DNA of 64,000 nt, from contig JAIPFV010000002.1 of the NCBI GenBank assembly GCA_021736475.1, forward strand, positions 1 through 64,000, in the 5' to 3' direction. The stretch comes from Spirochaetia bacterium (lineage in GTDB: Bacteria > Spirochaetota > Spirochaetia > DSM-16054 > Sediminispirochaetaceae). Below are positions 1-7,983 of this stretch, piece by piece. The notes beneath the pieces were generated by a model, which had not been told where the DNA came from, made no database searches, and saw only the letters and a list, made by a program, of their open reading frames with translations. A program made the position numbers and the translations under genes. Each line of letters starts with the position of its first letter. The stretch's first letter is position 1.

Positions 1-894
1 GTACTTCTCCTCCTGAAGGGTTCGCAGGGTAATAAAGTTTCCCTTCGACTTGGCCATCTTATGCTGACCCATGACAAGAAACTCAGCGTGGACCCAGAAG
101 TTCACCCATTTCTTGCCCGTTGCGCTTTCGGATTGGGCAATTTCGTTGGTATGATGCACGGGAATGTGGTCTACCCCGCCGCAATGAATATCAAAGTGCT
201 CACCCAAATAGCGCATGCTCATAGCTGAGCATTCCACATGCCAGCCGGGGTATCCCTTTCCCCATGGAGAATCCCAAATCATTGCCTGATTTTCAAATTT
301 CGAGCGGGTGAACCACAGCACAAAATCACGGGGATTCTTTTTATTGCGGTCAACTTCTATCCGGGCGCCCGACTGCAAGTCCTGGGTGTCAAGGCGGGCT
401 AATTTTCCGTACTCCGGGAAAGTATCTATACTAAAATAGACATTGCCCCCGGATTCATAGGTATGACCGTTTTGCTCAATTTTTTTAATGAGTCCAACCA
501 TATCCCCGATGTGATCGGTGGCTTTGCAGGTAATGGTAGGGCGCCGAATATTCAGGTTATCGATATCTAGAAAGAAAGCTTCAGTATAGAACTGGGCAAT
601 ATCCCATACAGAACGGCCGGATTCGCGGGAGCTTTTTACCATTTTATCTTCACCCTCATCGGCATCATCCGTCAGGTGGCCTACATCAGTGACATTCATT
701 ACATGTTCTGCTTCATACCCTGCGTACTCCAGCACACGGCGCAGAAGGTCTTCCGACACGTAGGTTCTGAGATTCCCGATATGAGCATAATTATACACAG
801 TTGGACCGCAGGTATACATCTTCGCCTTACCCGGTTCGATCGCATAAAAATCTTCAATTTTTCTTGTCATGGTATTGTATAAACGAAGTTGCAT
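1..894 (-). CDS. cysS: Cysteinyl-tRNA synthetase, 5' part (runs off the left edge)
   Basis: Class I aminoacyl-tRNA synthetase that charges tRNA-Cys in the cytoplasm. The first 298 codons are in the window and the rest lies beyond base 1. Cys29 and Cys222 match the zinc ligands of the family, the HIGH-type signature is HIGN at residues 38-41, and the KMSKS-type loop reads KMAKS at residues 279-283, close to the edge. The ATG at 892-894 is the first start that gives the usual N-terminus, and the motif spacing is normal. It diverges from murB across a 55 bp gap. The family call is secure; only the C-terminal anticodon-binding part is unseen. Confidence 0.96.
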   Translation of the reverse strand, partial: MQLRLYNTMTRKIEDFYAIEPGKAKMYTCGPTVYNYAHIGNLRTYVSEDLLRRVLEYAGYEAEHVMNVTDVGHLTDDADEGEDKMVKSSRESGRSVWDIAQFYTEAFFLDIDNLNIRRPTITCKATDHIGDMVGLIKKIEQNGHTYESGGNVYFSIDTFPEYGKLARLDTQDLQSGARIEVDRNKKNPRDFVLWFTRSKFENQAMIWDSPWGKGYPGWHVECSAMSMRYLGEHFDIHCGGVDHIPVHHTNEIAQSESATGKKWVNFWVHAEFLVMGQHKMAKSKGNFITLRTLQEEKY

Positions 895-949
895 ACAAAG
901 CCCCCCAAATTGGATTAAGCGGTAGAAAATCCAGCCGTTTTCACTTATT

Positions 950-1873
950 ATGATCCGCGTGGATATTAATGTAGGAGATATAGTAAAAAAAATCAACATA
1001 AGCGGTCAGGTCAAACTGCATGAACCTATGAGCCGGCACACCTCATTTAAAATCGGCGGCCCGGCAGACATTTATACTGTCCCTGCGGATGAAGCCGATA
1101 TCGTACTAATCGCCGGAGTGGCACAGAGCGAAGGAGTGCCTCTGTTTGTCCTTGGAGACGGGGCTAATATTCTGGTTTCTGATAAGGGTATTCGGGGCAT
1201 TGTGCTGGATATGTCTCAGTTTGCAGCTATACAAGTAAAAGGGCAGCAACTGCACTGCGGAGCGGGAGCAGAGATCAGCGATGCGGCCGAAATTGCCGCC
1301 CAACACGCCCTGAGCGGATTAGAATTTATCTACAAAATGCCGGGCAGTGTCGGCGGAGCCCTCTGGATGAATGCCCGCTGTTACGGTCAGTCGATCTCGG
1401 AAGTACCGGGAACTGTACACTACCTGGATGATATGCTTGATCATCAGGACCTCACCCTTCCGGACCCCCGCTTTGCCTACAAAAAATCCCCTTTCCAGGG
1501 CAGTCGCGCTGTTCTGCTAAGCCTAGACTTAAGCCTGCAGACAGCCGATCAAACAGCAATCTGGTCGCGTATGCAGGAGGTTCGAGACGACCGCCGCAGG
1601 AAAGGACACTTTGAATATCCTTCCGCCGGGTCTGTATTTAAGAACAATCGCAACTTTGGCATGCCGAGCGGGCAGATCCTTGATGAGTTAGGCCTGCGGG
1701 GGCTCCGAAGAGGGGGAGCACAAATCGCACCCTTCCATGCTAATATTATTATCAACAACGGAACAGCCTCAGCTGAGGATGTGAGAGACCTAATTCTTCA
1801 CGCCCAGGAGCTTGCGTATAAAAAGCGAAATATTGTATTGGAACCGGAGGTTCGACTGGTTGGAGACTGGTAA
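950..1873 (+). CDS. murB: UDP-N-acetylenolpyruvoylglucosamine reductase MurB
   Basis: FAD- and NADPH-dependent cytoplasmic enzyme that reduces UDP-GlcNAc-enolpyruvate to UDP-MurNAc, the second committed step of peptidoglycan synthesis. At 307 aa it is the short (type II) form. Visible signatures are the FAD-binding stretch around MPGSVGG (130-136), the catalytic serine segment SAGSVFKN (Ser228 as proton donor) and the C-terminal LEPEVR (297-302) carrying the second catalytic acid. The start at 950 has no strong Shine-Dalgarno, but the next methionine (residue 27) would cut into the conserved N-terminus. A hairpin at 1904-1937 follows the stop. Confidence 0.95.
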   Translation: MIRVDINVGDIVKKINISGQVKLHEPMSRHTSFKIGGPADIYTVPADEADIVLIAGVAQSEGVPLFVLGDGANILVSDKGIRGIVLDMSQFAAIQVKGQQLHCGAGAEISDAAEIAAQHALSGLEFIYKMPGSVGGALWMNARCYGQSISEVPGTVHYLDDMLDHQDLTLPDPRFAYKKSPFQGSRAVLLSLDLSLQTADQTAIWSRMQEVRDDRRRKGHFEYPSAGSVFKNNRNFGMPSGQILDELGLRGLRRGGAQIAPFHANIIINNGTASAEDVRDLILHAQELAYKKRNIVLEPEVRLVGDW

Positions 1874-1903
1874 ACAGCTGCTGTTCCGGTTAAAATAAGC
1901 TTT

Positions 1904-1937
1904 GGCATTTCAAAAATCATCGATTTTTGAAAGTGCC
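1904..1937 (+). terminator. Long hairpin between murB and mgtE
   Basis: An 11 bp perfect stem (1908-1918 with 1922-1932, loop of three) is extended by a further 4 bp (GGCA/TGCC) after a one-base bulge. It starts 30 bases after the murB stop and ends about 40 bases before the mgtE start. No T-run follows on the plus strand, so a classic intrinsic terminator is only one reading; an mRNA-stabilising or leader structure for mgtE is the other. Confidence 0.4.
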
Positions 1938-1977
1938 TGTACTGATAACACCCATTGTGGAAAAGCGAGGTCACCTT

Positions 1978-3324
1978 ATGAGCACCTATATCGACTATTA
2001 TCGGTCTTACCGAGAAATGATGACCGGCAATGAAATGCGATCACTTTTTTCAGAGATTGCAGTTAGTGACTTAGTTAACGATTGGCGTGAATTAACTGAA
2101 AATGAGAAAACTGAAATTTTTCTGCATCTGGACCCCGAAAAGAAACTAGACCTGATTATCGAACTGCCCTATCAGGAACAGGAGACAATCATAGAATCGC
2201 TCTCCGTCCAAGGGAAAAAGGCACTCTTTCAGGCGATGGAACCGGATGACCTGGTAGACCTTGTCCAAACTCTAAGCCATGAAGTACGCCGCTCGGTCTG
2301 GGACAACCTTAGCGACGAAGCCAAACGGGAGATGCTCTTTCTGCTACGGTTCGATGAGGATGATGCAGCCGGAATGATGACCCCCCGTTACCTTGCGATA
2401 CGGGCCAGTGTCAGTGTCTCCCAAGCCCTGGGATTTATTCGCAACAATGTAAAAAAAGTGGAAATTCCGTATTACATTTACGTACTCGATGATCTGCAGC
2501 GTCTTATAGGAACGGTGTCTATCAAGGATATACTCTCTTCCGAAGACAATCTTTCCGTTGCGGAGATAATGGAACGAAAAGTAATTTCCGTGCTTGATGA
2601 GACCGACCGAGAAGAGGTAGCCCGTACCCTTGAAGAACATGACCTGATTTCCATTCCGGTTGTCGACCATGACAACCTGCTGCTTGGTGTGGTTACCTTT
2701 GACGATGTAATCGATGTAATTCGCGAAGAGCAGACTGAGGATGTCTATAAGATGGGTGCTATGTCCGGTGAAGTCGGCTCCTACATGGACACCTCAATGT
2801 GGGGCTTGGTAAAAAAACGGGTACCCTGGCTTATCGTCCTGCTCCTCTTTGGAACCATAACAACCAATGTGGTCCATCACTATGAAGAGTTAGCCCTTGG
2901 AGCGGCTTTTCTGTTTGTGTTTATGCCGGTTATTACTCAAACCGGGGGTAACTCAGGCAGTCAATCCGCAACCCTGATGATCCGCGGTTTGGCAACCGGA
3001 GAAATACACTTTAGGCAGACAGGGATAATTTTTCTAAGGGAGATTCTGGTTGGCATGATGATGGGCTTGATTACCGGAGTGGTTATAATCGCGCGCAGCA
3101 TTCTGATGCCCCCGGGGGTTGGAGTCTTTGAAGGCTTGGCACTGGGGCTGTCTTTAGTGTTTGTGGTTCTCATCTCAAATCTGATTGGAACTCTCATGCC
3201 CCTTTTTATTCACCGCCTGGGTTTTGACCCGACGGTTATGTCCACCCCTCTGATGGCAACGGTAATCGATGTCTGCGGACTCACCATCTATTTTGAAACG
3301 GCCCGATATCTGCTGAGTCTTTGA
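1978..3324 (+). CDS. mgtE: Magnesium transporter MgtE
   Basis: Inner-membrane Mg2+ channel gated by intracellular Mg2+. The 448 aa protein has the standard order: an N-terminal superhelical domain, two CBS domains (about residues 120-240), a connecting helix and a C-terminal pore with about five membrane segments. The pore signature GGNSGSQ is at 323-329, and a conserved aspartate occurs in the last helices (VIDVCG). A TTG-initiated frame opens at 1927, but the ATG at 1978 has a GAGG sequence 7 nt upstream and gives the usual family N-terminus. It ends one base before a convergent gene. Confidence 0.95.
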   Translation: MSTYIDYYRSYREMMTGNEMRSLFSEIAVSDLVNDWRELTENEKTEIFLHLDPEKKLDLIIELPYQEQETIIESLSVQGKKALFQAMEPDDLVDLVQTLSHEVRRSVWDNLSDEAKREMLFLLRFDEDDAAGMMTPRYLAIRASVSVSQALGFIRNNVKKVEIPYYIYVLDDLQRLIGTVSIKDILSSEDNLSVAEIMERKVISVLDETDREEVARTLEEHDLISIPVVDHDNLLLGVVTFDDVIDVIREEQTEDVYKMGAMSGEVGSYMDTSMWGLVKKRVPWLIVLLLFGTITTNVVHHYEELALGAAFLFVFMPVITQTGGNSGSQSATLMIRGLATGEIHFRQTGIIFLREILVGMMMGLITGVVIIARSILMPPGVGVFEGLALGLSLVFVVLISNLIGTLMPLFIHRLGFDPTVMSTPLMATVIDVCGLTIYFETARYLLSL

Positions 3325-3325
3325 G

Positions 3326-4732
3326 CTAAGGGGTTGTAGTCTCTACCTTCAAGCCAATGGAGAGGGGAAGCTCTACCCGGCCGCTCCGTTTCCTCTCAGC
3401 CATAAGCTTAAACCAAAGCTCAACAAAATCATCTGCCCTCCTCTTATACTCACCCCGCAGCGCTGCGGACCAACTCTCTACCGCCTCCCGGCTTAGATCC
3501 TGCTTCCAGGTCAGTTTTCCGGAGGCGGATATACTCAAACAGCCAAGCGAAGCCCTCGCCTCCAGCTTTGCGGAATGCTCTGCAACCGAGGTATACGGGA
3601 ACCGAGATGCGAATCGGCATTTCCAGTTCCATCCGGAAGTCTTTAAACTAAAACCTGCCTCGTGCTTATATTTTCCGGTACGCTCCCCTTCTTCAGTAAA
3701 ACCCCAGGCATGGCTAAAGGAACTGTTACAATCGAAAAATGAAAAGCCCGTATATACCTTCCCGCCCAGTTCTCGTTCACATTCCACATACCGAAGCGGA
3801 ACCGCGGGAAGCTTGTTCCTCGAGATTTCTCCATGTATGCTTAAACCACTTCTATCAAAATTGACTCCCGCCAAGCCGGAGAGAGAGGCCTTTTTCTGAG
3901 GTAAAACTCCTTTTGAATTTTCAAACCCTTCACCAATCCAGCGCCCGAGTATGCTCAGCTGCCAATCAAAGCGTCCAGTACTGTGTAGGTCTACATAGCT
4001 TCTGAAGAAACTTGATGGTTTCCCTATTGCTGAATACATCAATGCCCACAAATAACGACACTCCTGCCGCCCTTCCTGAATAATCAGATTCAAACCGAAT
4101 GTATGTGCCCTTTGTGATTGCACGATACTCATAGAATTAGTTTGCAATGGCTGTGCAGCCGCTTCCCCTTCCTCCGCTACTTGATTAAATGAAATCCCCT
4201 GCTCATCGAAGGCAGATGTCTGCAGCATTTCATATACCCAGGGCTCGAGAAGAATTTTCCGACCTATTTCAATAGAGAACCAGCCTCCCCAATGGTATAG
4301 AGTTTCAGCTTCCCTCATAAAGAAACCATACTCGGAACCGTCCTGCCATACAGCTCCGTAGCTGGGAACAGGGTTTAGTGAAAAATCGATACGACAGCCT
4401 GCCGACTGTTGATACACTTGCGAGTTGAGGGAGTACTGGAAGGGTTTTTCAATTTCCTTAATAACACCTCTCCTAATCACCGGGCCGATACCCAGAGAAT
4501 GCCACTGAAGAGAAATACTCGCGCTCTGCCGCAGAGGACTTTCTCCCTCGCTCAAAAGCATGCAACGAAAGCCCGGTTGTATAGCCTCGATTTTTAACTT
4601 TTGAAGCTCCTCTTCGAGCCTGCTTTCGATACGCATTACCGTCTCCACCCCCTCAGTCGAACTGGGGTGAAAAGCTGCTGACAGGAAAAGAAAAATGGTA
4701 AATCCTAGAGTTAATAGTTTTCGTCGGTGCAT
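3326..4732 (-). CDS. Hypothetical exported protein, possible outer-membrane barrel
   Basis: A 468 aa protein not recognised from motifs. It opens with a cleavable signal peptide (MHRRKLLTLGF, then a hydrophobic core to about residue 25). The rest lacks long hydrophobic helices and is rich in alternating polar/aromatic stretches such as SGLSIHGEISRN and GKVYTGFSFFDC, suggestive of beta strands; the last strand-like segment (LSIGLKVE) lies near the C-terminus. An outer-membrane or periplasmic beta-rich protein is therefore an inference. No Shine-Dalgarno is obvious before the ATG. It is convergent with mgtE (1 bp apart) and divergent from ackA. Confidence 0.75.
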   Translation of the reverse strand: MHRRKLLTLGFTIFLFLSAAFHPSSTEGVETVMRIESRLEEELQKLKIEAIQPGFRCMLLSEGESPLRQSASISLQWHSLGIGPVIRRGVIKEIEKPFQYSLNSQVYQQSAGCRIDFSLNPVPSYGAVWQDGSEYGFFMREAETLYHWGGWFSIEIGRKILLEPWVYEMLQTSAFDEQGISFNQVAEEGEAAAQPLQTNSMSIVQSQRAHTFGLNLIIQEGRQECRYLWALMYSAIGKPSSFFRSYVDLHSTGRFDWQLSILGRWIGEGFENSKGVLPQKKASLSGLAGVNFDRSGLSIHGEISRNKLPAVPLRYVECERELGGKVYTGFSFFDCNSSFSHAWGFTEEGERTGKYKHEAGFSLKTSGWNWKCRFASRFPYTSVAEHSAKLEARASLGCLSISASGKLTWKQDLSREAVESWSAALRGEYKRRADDFVELWFKLMAERKRSGRVELPLSIGLKVETTTP

Positions 4733-4895
4733 ATACTAGTAGGAACATAGATTTATGCCCTCCTGCTTCAACAATACCCGCGTTTTAAATAATAACATTG
4801 AGTAAAATAAGCACAATATTAGAGTTCTTCCTTTGTTCATTGAATTTTTGTTGGAGCCATGCGAAAATATTAATCAAAACAATTGGAGGAATGCA

Positions 4896-6233
4896 GTGGA
4901 TATACTAACACTTAATTGCGGTAGTTCATCGGTGAAGTATCAGGTGTATAACTGGGATAACAAAGAAATCCTGGCGAACGGAATTGTCGAACGAATCGGT
5001 CAGGAAATGTCATCTATTGAACAGCACGCTCCTGGCAAGGAGACCTTTGAAAAGGAACAGCAGTGCCCCAGCCATAAAGAGGCTATTCAACTAATTATCG
5101 ACAGCCTCACCGACAAAACCTATGGTGCTATTGAGGATATGAGCAGCATCAAGGCGGTGGGACATCGAGTGGTACAGGGCGGCGATAAGTTCAACAAATC
5201 TGTCATAATTGATAAGAACGCGCTGGATACTTTTAAGAAAGTTTCTAATTTGGCTCCGCTGCATAACCCGGCTAATATTCAGGGAATTGAAGCGGCTCAG
5301 AAACTGCTGCCGGACGTACCGCATTGTGCGGTTATGGATACCGCCTGGCACCAAACGATGCCCAAGCATGCCTTTCTGTACGCCCTTCCCTATGACTGGT
5401 ATGAAAATTACGGCGTACGTAAATACGGTTTCCACGGGACCTCATTTTTGTATGTCGCAAAGCGCACTGCCGTATTAATGGGAAAAGACCCATTAAAGCT
5501 AAACGCAATTATCTGCCATATCGGTAATGGAGCCAGCATTTGTGCAATAAAAGATGGCGTCTCAGTAGATACCTCCATGGGCCTCACTCCCCTGGAAGGT
5601 CTGGTGATGGGAACCCGCAGCGGTGACTTTGACCCTGCAGTGGTATTTCATATGATGAAGAATGCCGGGATGAAGGCGGATGATATTGAAACCCAACTCA
5701 ATAAAAAAAGCGGGATCCTTGGAATTACCGGTAAATATATCGACCGAAGGGATATCCAAGTAGCAGCTAAAGAGGGAGATGAACGCTCTGAGCTCGCCAT
5801 ACAGATGGAAGTGTATCGTCTGCGGAAATACATAGGCGCTTATGCAGCGGCTTTGGGCCGGGTTGATGCGCTGGTGTTTACCGCCGGAGTAGGAGAACAG
5901 GCACCGGCAATCCGCCGACGAATAGTTGACGGCTTGGATATCCTAGGTATTAAGGCCGACTTAGACAAAAACGACCTCTCCTCTACCCCCAACGCTGAAA
6001 CTGATATTACCGCGCCCGGTTCAGCCACAAAGATCTATGTCGTTCCCACCGATGAAGAGCTGGTAATGACGGAAGACACCTACGCGCTGATGAATGGAAC
6101 TTATGATGCGCATACCAATTTCACTTATTCATTCCAGAGCAAGGACTACTCTAATAAAGCCCGGGCTGCACGTTTCGCAAAGCAAGTGCAGAAAAAACCT
6201 GATCTACAAAAAGTAGTTGCAAAACCGGAGTAA
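4896..6233 (+). CDS. ackA: Acetate kinase
   Basis: Cytoplasmic enzyme interconverting acetyl phosphate + ADP and acetate + ATP, the ATP-yielding step of acetate fermentation. Family motifs include LNCGSSSVK at the N-terminus, GHRVVQGG, the phosphate loop [15 protein letters not shown] and PTDEE near the end. The open frame extends upstream to 4833, but the GTG at 4896 has a perfect GGAGG six bases before it and gives the canonical N-terminus. At 445 aa it is about 40 residues longer than the usual 400; the extra sits at the C-terminus as a basic tail after [11 protein letters not shown] strong hairpin follows. No pta is adjacent. Confidence 0.96.
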   Translation: MDILTLNCGSSSVKYQVYNWDNKEILANGIVERIGQEMSSIEQHAPGKETFEKEQQCPSHKEAIQLIIDSLTDKTYGAIEDMSSIKAVGHRVVQGGDKFNKSVIIDKNALDTFKKVSNLAPLHNPANIQGIEAAQKLLPDVPHCAVMDTAWHQTMPKHAFLYALPYDWYENYGVRKYGFHGTSFLYVAKRTAVLMGKDPLKLNAIICHIGNGASICAIKDGVSVDTSMGLTPLEGLVMGTRSGDFDPAVVFHMMKNAGMKADDIETQLNKKSGILGITGKYIDRRDIQVAAKEGDERSELAIQMEVYRLRKYIGAYAAALGRVDALVFTAGVGEQAPAIRRRIVDGLDILGIKADLDKNDLSSTPNAETDITAPGSATKIYVVPTDEELVMTEDTYALMNGTYDAHTNFTYSFQSKDYSNKARAARFAKQVQKKPDLQKVVAKPE

Positions 6234-6241
6234 TTTATTAA

Positions 6242-6271
6242 CCTGTAAGGCTCTCACGAGAGCCTTACAGG
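6242..6271. terminator. Bidirectional terminator hairpin between ackA and the DJ-1 gene
   Basis: A 30 nt perfect inverted repeat (CCTGTAAGGCTCTC with its complement, about 13 bp with a 4 nt loop) lies between two convergent genes. T-tracts are weak on both sides. A second small hairpin, GAAGCT/AGCTTC, follows at about 6279-6296. The position and stem strength support a shared transcription end. Confidence 0.65.
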
Positions 6272-6315
6272 GTGTTTGGAAGCTTATTTGAGCTTCTTAA
6301 AGTTTCTGGAATTTT

Positions 6316-6867
6316 CTAAAAGGCCTGCAAGGTTTTGGTTTTTACTTTTTCTGCAGTTTCACTATCTACTAAATACGTAATAAGGGCGATCGCAAATTCA
6401 GCTGCAGTTCCGGGACCGCGACTGGTGATTACGGTTCCATCCTTCACCACGCGTTCTTCACTGAAAGCGGCCTGCTTAAAGCGTCCCTCAAAACCGGGAA
6501 AACAGGTGGCTGTTTTGCCTTTCAGTATCCCAAGGGGCTCTAACACAACCGCCGGGGCGGCACAAATTCCGGCTACTAGGCCGCCGCTTTGAAAAATACT
6601 AGTGATAAACTCTTGTGCATGGGAAGATGAGAACACATTTTCCGCGCCGGGCATACCACCGGGAATAACTACCCCATCAAATGTGTGTGGGTTAATTTGG
6701 TCTACAGTGGTATCGGTTTTAATTGTTACATCATGACCACCGTGCACCATCTCTCCGGTAACTCCAACCACGGTAATCTCAACGCCGGCCCTACGGAGAA
6801 AGTCAACCTGGGTTAAGCCCTCAACCTCTTCAAAGCCTTCTGCAAAAAGTACTGCTACGCGTTTCAT
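6316..6867 (-). CDS. DJ-1/PfpI family protein
   Basis: Cytoplasmic member of the DJ-1/ThiJ/PfpI family (183 aa, full length), whose members act as glyoxalase/deglycase-type or redox-sensing proteins. The nucleophile elbow GICAAPAV carries Cys102, and the upstream acidic segment GFEEVEG (11-17) supplies the conserved glutamate beside the cysteine. An AGGAGG Shine-Dalgarno precedes the ATG at 6867. An 18 bp perfect palindrome lies 16 bases upstream, in the gap to the DAHP synthase gene, and could be an operator. The exact substrate cannot be told. Confidence 0.9.
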   Translation of the reverse strand: MKRVAVLFAEGFEEVEGLTQVDFLRRAGVEITVVGVTGEMVHGGHDVTIKTDTTVDQINPHTFDGVVIPGGMPGAENVFSSSHAQEFITSIFQSGGLVAGICAAPAVVLEPLGILKGKTATCFPGFEGRFKQAAFSEERVVKDGTVITSRGPGTAAEFAIALITYLVDSETAEKVKTKTLQAF

Positions 6868-6882
6868 ACTACCTCCTCATAT

Positions 6883-6900
6883 TAAGGGTACGTACCCTTA
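6883..6900. promoter_or_regulatory. 18 bp perfect palindrome upstream of the DJ-1 gene
   Basis: The sequence TAAGGGTACGTACCCTTA is perfectly self-complementary with no loop, as expected for a dimeric repressor/activator site rather than a hairpin. It sits in the 51 bp gap between aroG (ends 6919) and the DJ-1 start (6867), just upstream of the ribosome-binding site. No regulator gene is adjacent. Confidence 0.4.
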
Positions 6901-6918
6901 TATCATTCACCTATATCA

Positions 6919-7983
6919 TTAAGCATGGCCTAAATTTGTAAGTTTATCATAGGCCTGTAGAACGATCTTTTTTGTCTCTTCCCAGCCAATACACTCATCA
7001 GTTACCGAAACTCCGTATTTAAGCAGGGAGATGTCTTCCGGAATTTTTTGGGATCCCTCAAACAGATTACTCTCCAGCATAAACCCCGATAAAACCGGTT
7101 GTCCATGACTCACCTGGTCTATTATAGAACGTAAGACCCTCTGCTGCCGGGGCGACTTTTTTCCCGAATTTTCATGGCTGCAGTCGACCACCACCGATGG
7201 GTTAAGCTGAGCGCTCCGCATCATTTCTTCGGCATTTTCTACATCTTCTTCGTGGTAATTAGGCCCGCCTCTGCCGCCACGCAGAATTAGGTGGCAGACA
7301 TCGTTTCCGGTTGTGTTAAGCACACTGGTACTCCCCTTCGAATCAATCCCGATAAAACTGGCCGGGTGGGTAGCCGATTGCATAGCATTAACCGCCAATT
7401 CCAGATTACCGCTGGTACCATTTTTAAAACCCACCGGCATTGAAAGACCGCTGGCCAGATTACGATGGGTCTGGCTTTCGGTTGTACGTGCTCCGATTGC
7501 AGCCCAGGATACCAAGTCGTCAATATATTGAGGCACATAGGGATCCAACATCTCCGAGCCGGCCGGAAGTCCCAAAGATGTGATTTCCAGTAAGGTCTTT
7601 CGGGCGGTTTCCAAGCCTAATGCAATATCATAGGAACCATCCAACAGAGGGTCCACTATAAGGCCACGCCAACCGATAGTAGTACGCGGTTTTTCAAAAT
7701 AGACCCGCATAATAATGTAGATTCTATCTTTTACCTGTTCTCGGAGTTCATTCAATTTATGGGCATAATCCAAGGCAGCCTGAGTATCATGTATAGAACA
7801 GGGGCCGATGATGCCCAGGATACGGGGATCTTCCCGATTTATTATTCTTTTAACTGTCTCTCGGCTTTCGTACACCAGTTCTGCCGACTCATCGGACAGG
7901 GGAAACCGCTGTTTCAATTCAACCGGCGGAATCAGGGGCTGTATATTATCTATGTGAAGATCATTTACCTTGCGCATTGTCAT
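6919..7983 (-). CDS. aroG: 3-deoxy-7-phosphoheptulonate synthase (type I DAHP synthase)
   Basis: Condenses phosphoenolpyruvate and erythrose 4-phosphate, the first step of the shikimate pathway. The 354 aa length and motifs are those of the AroF/G/H class: GPCSIHD near residue 61, LPAGSEMLDP, GARTTESQTHR and VDCSHENSGKK. The start overlaps the 3' end of the acyl-CoA ligase gene by 23 bases, so translation is probably coupled. A second ATG at 7977 has the better-spaced AAAGGA and may be the true start. Which aromatic amino acid feeds back on it cannot be read, so the aroG symbol is by class only. Confidence 0.94.
   Translation of the reverse strand: MTMRKVNDLHIDNIQPLIPPVELKQRFPLSDESAELVYESRETVKRIINREDPRILGIIGPCSIHDTQAALDYAHKLNELREQVKDRIYIIMRVYFEKPRTTIGWRGLIVDPLLDGSYDIALGLETARKTLLEITSLGLPAGSEMLDPYVPQYIDDLVSWAAIGARTTESQTHRNLASGLSMPVGFKNGTSGNLELAVNAMQSATHPASFIGIDSKGSTSVLNTTGNDVCHLILRGGRGGPNYHEEDVENAEEMMRSAQLNPSVVVDCSHENSGKKSPRQQRVLRSIIDQVSHGQPVLSGFMLESNLFEGSQKIPEDISLLKYGVSVTDECIGWEETKKIVLQAYDKLTNLGHA

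Noticed and set aside
3357-3899. 180-codon plus-strand open frame opposite the exported protein gene
   Set aside because: It lies wholly antisense to a longer frame with a signal peptide, and its composition (Ser/Pro/Arg rich) is that of a shadow frame.
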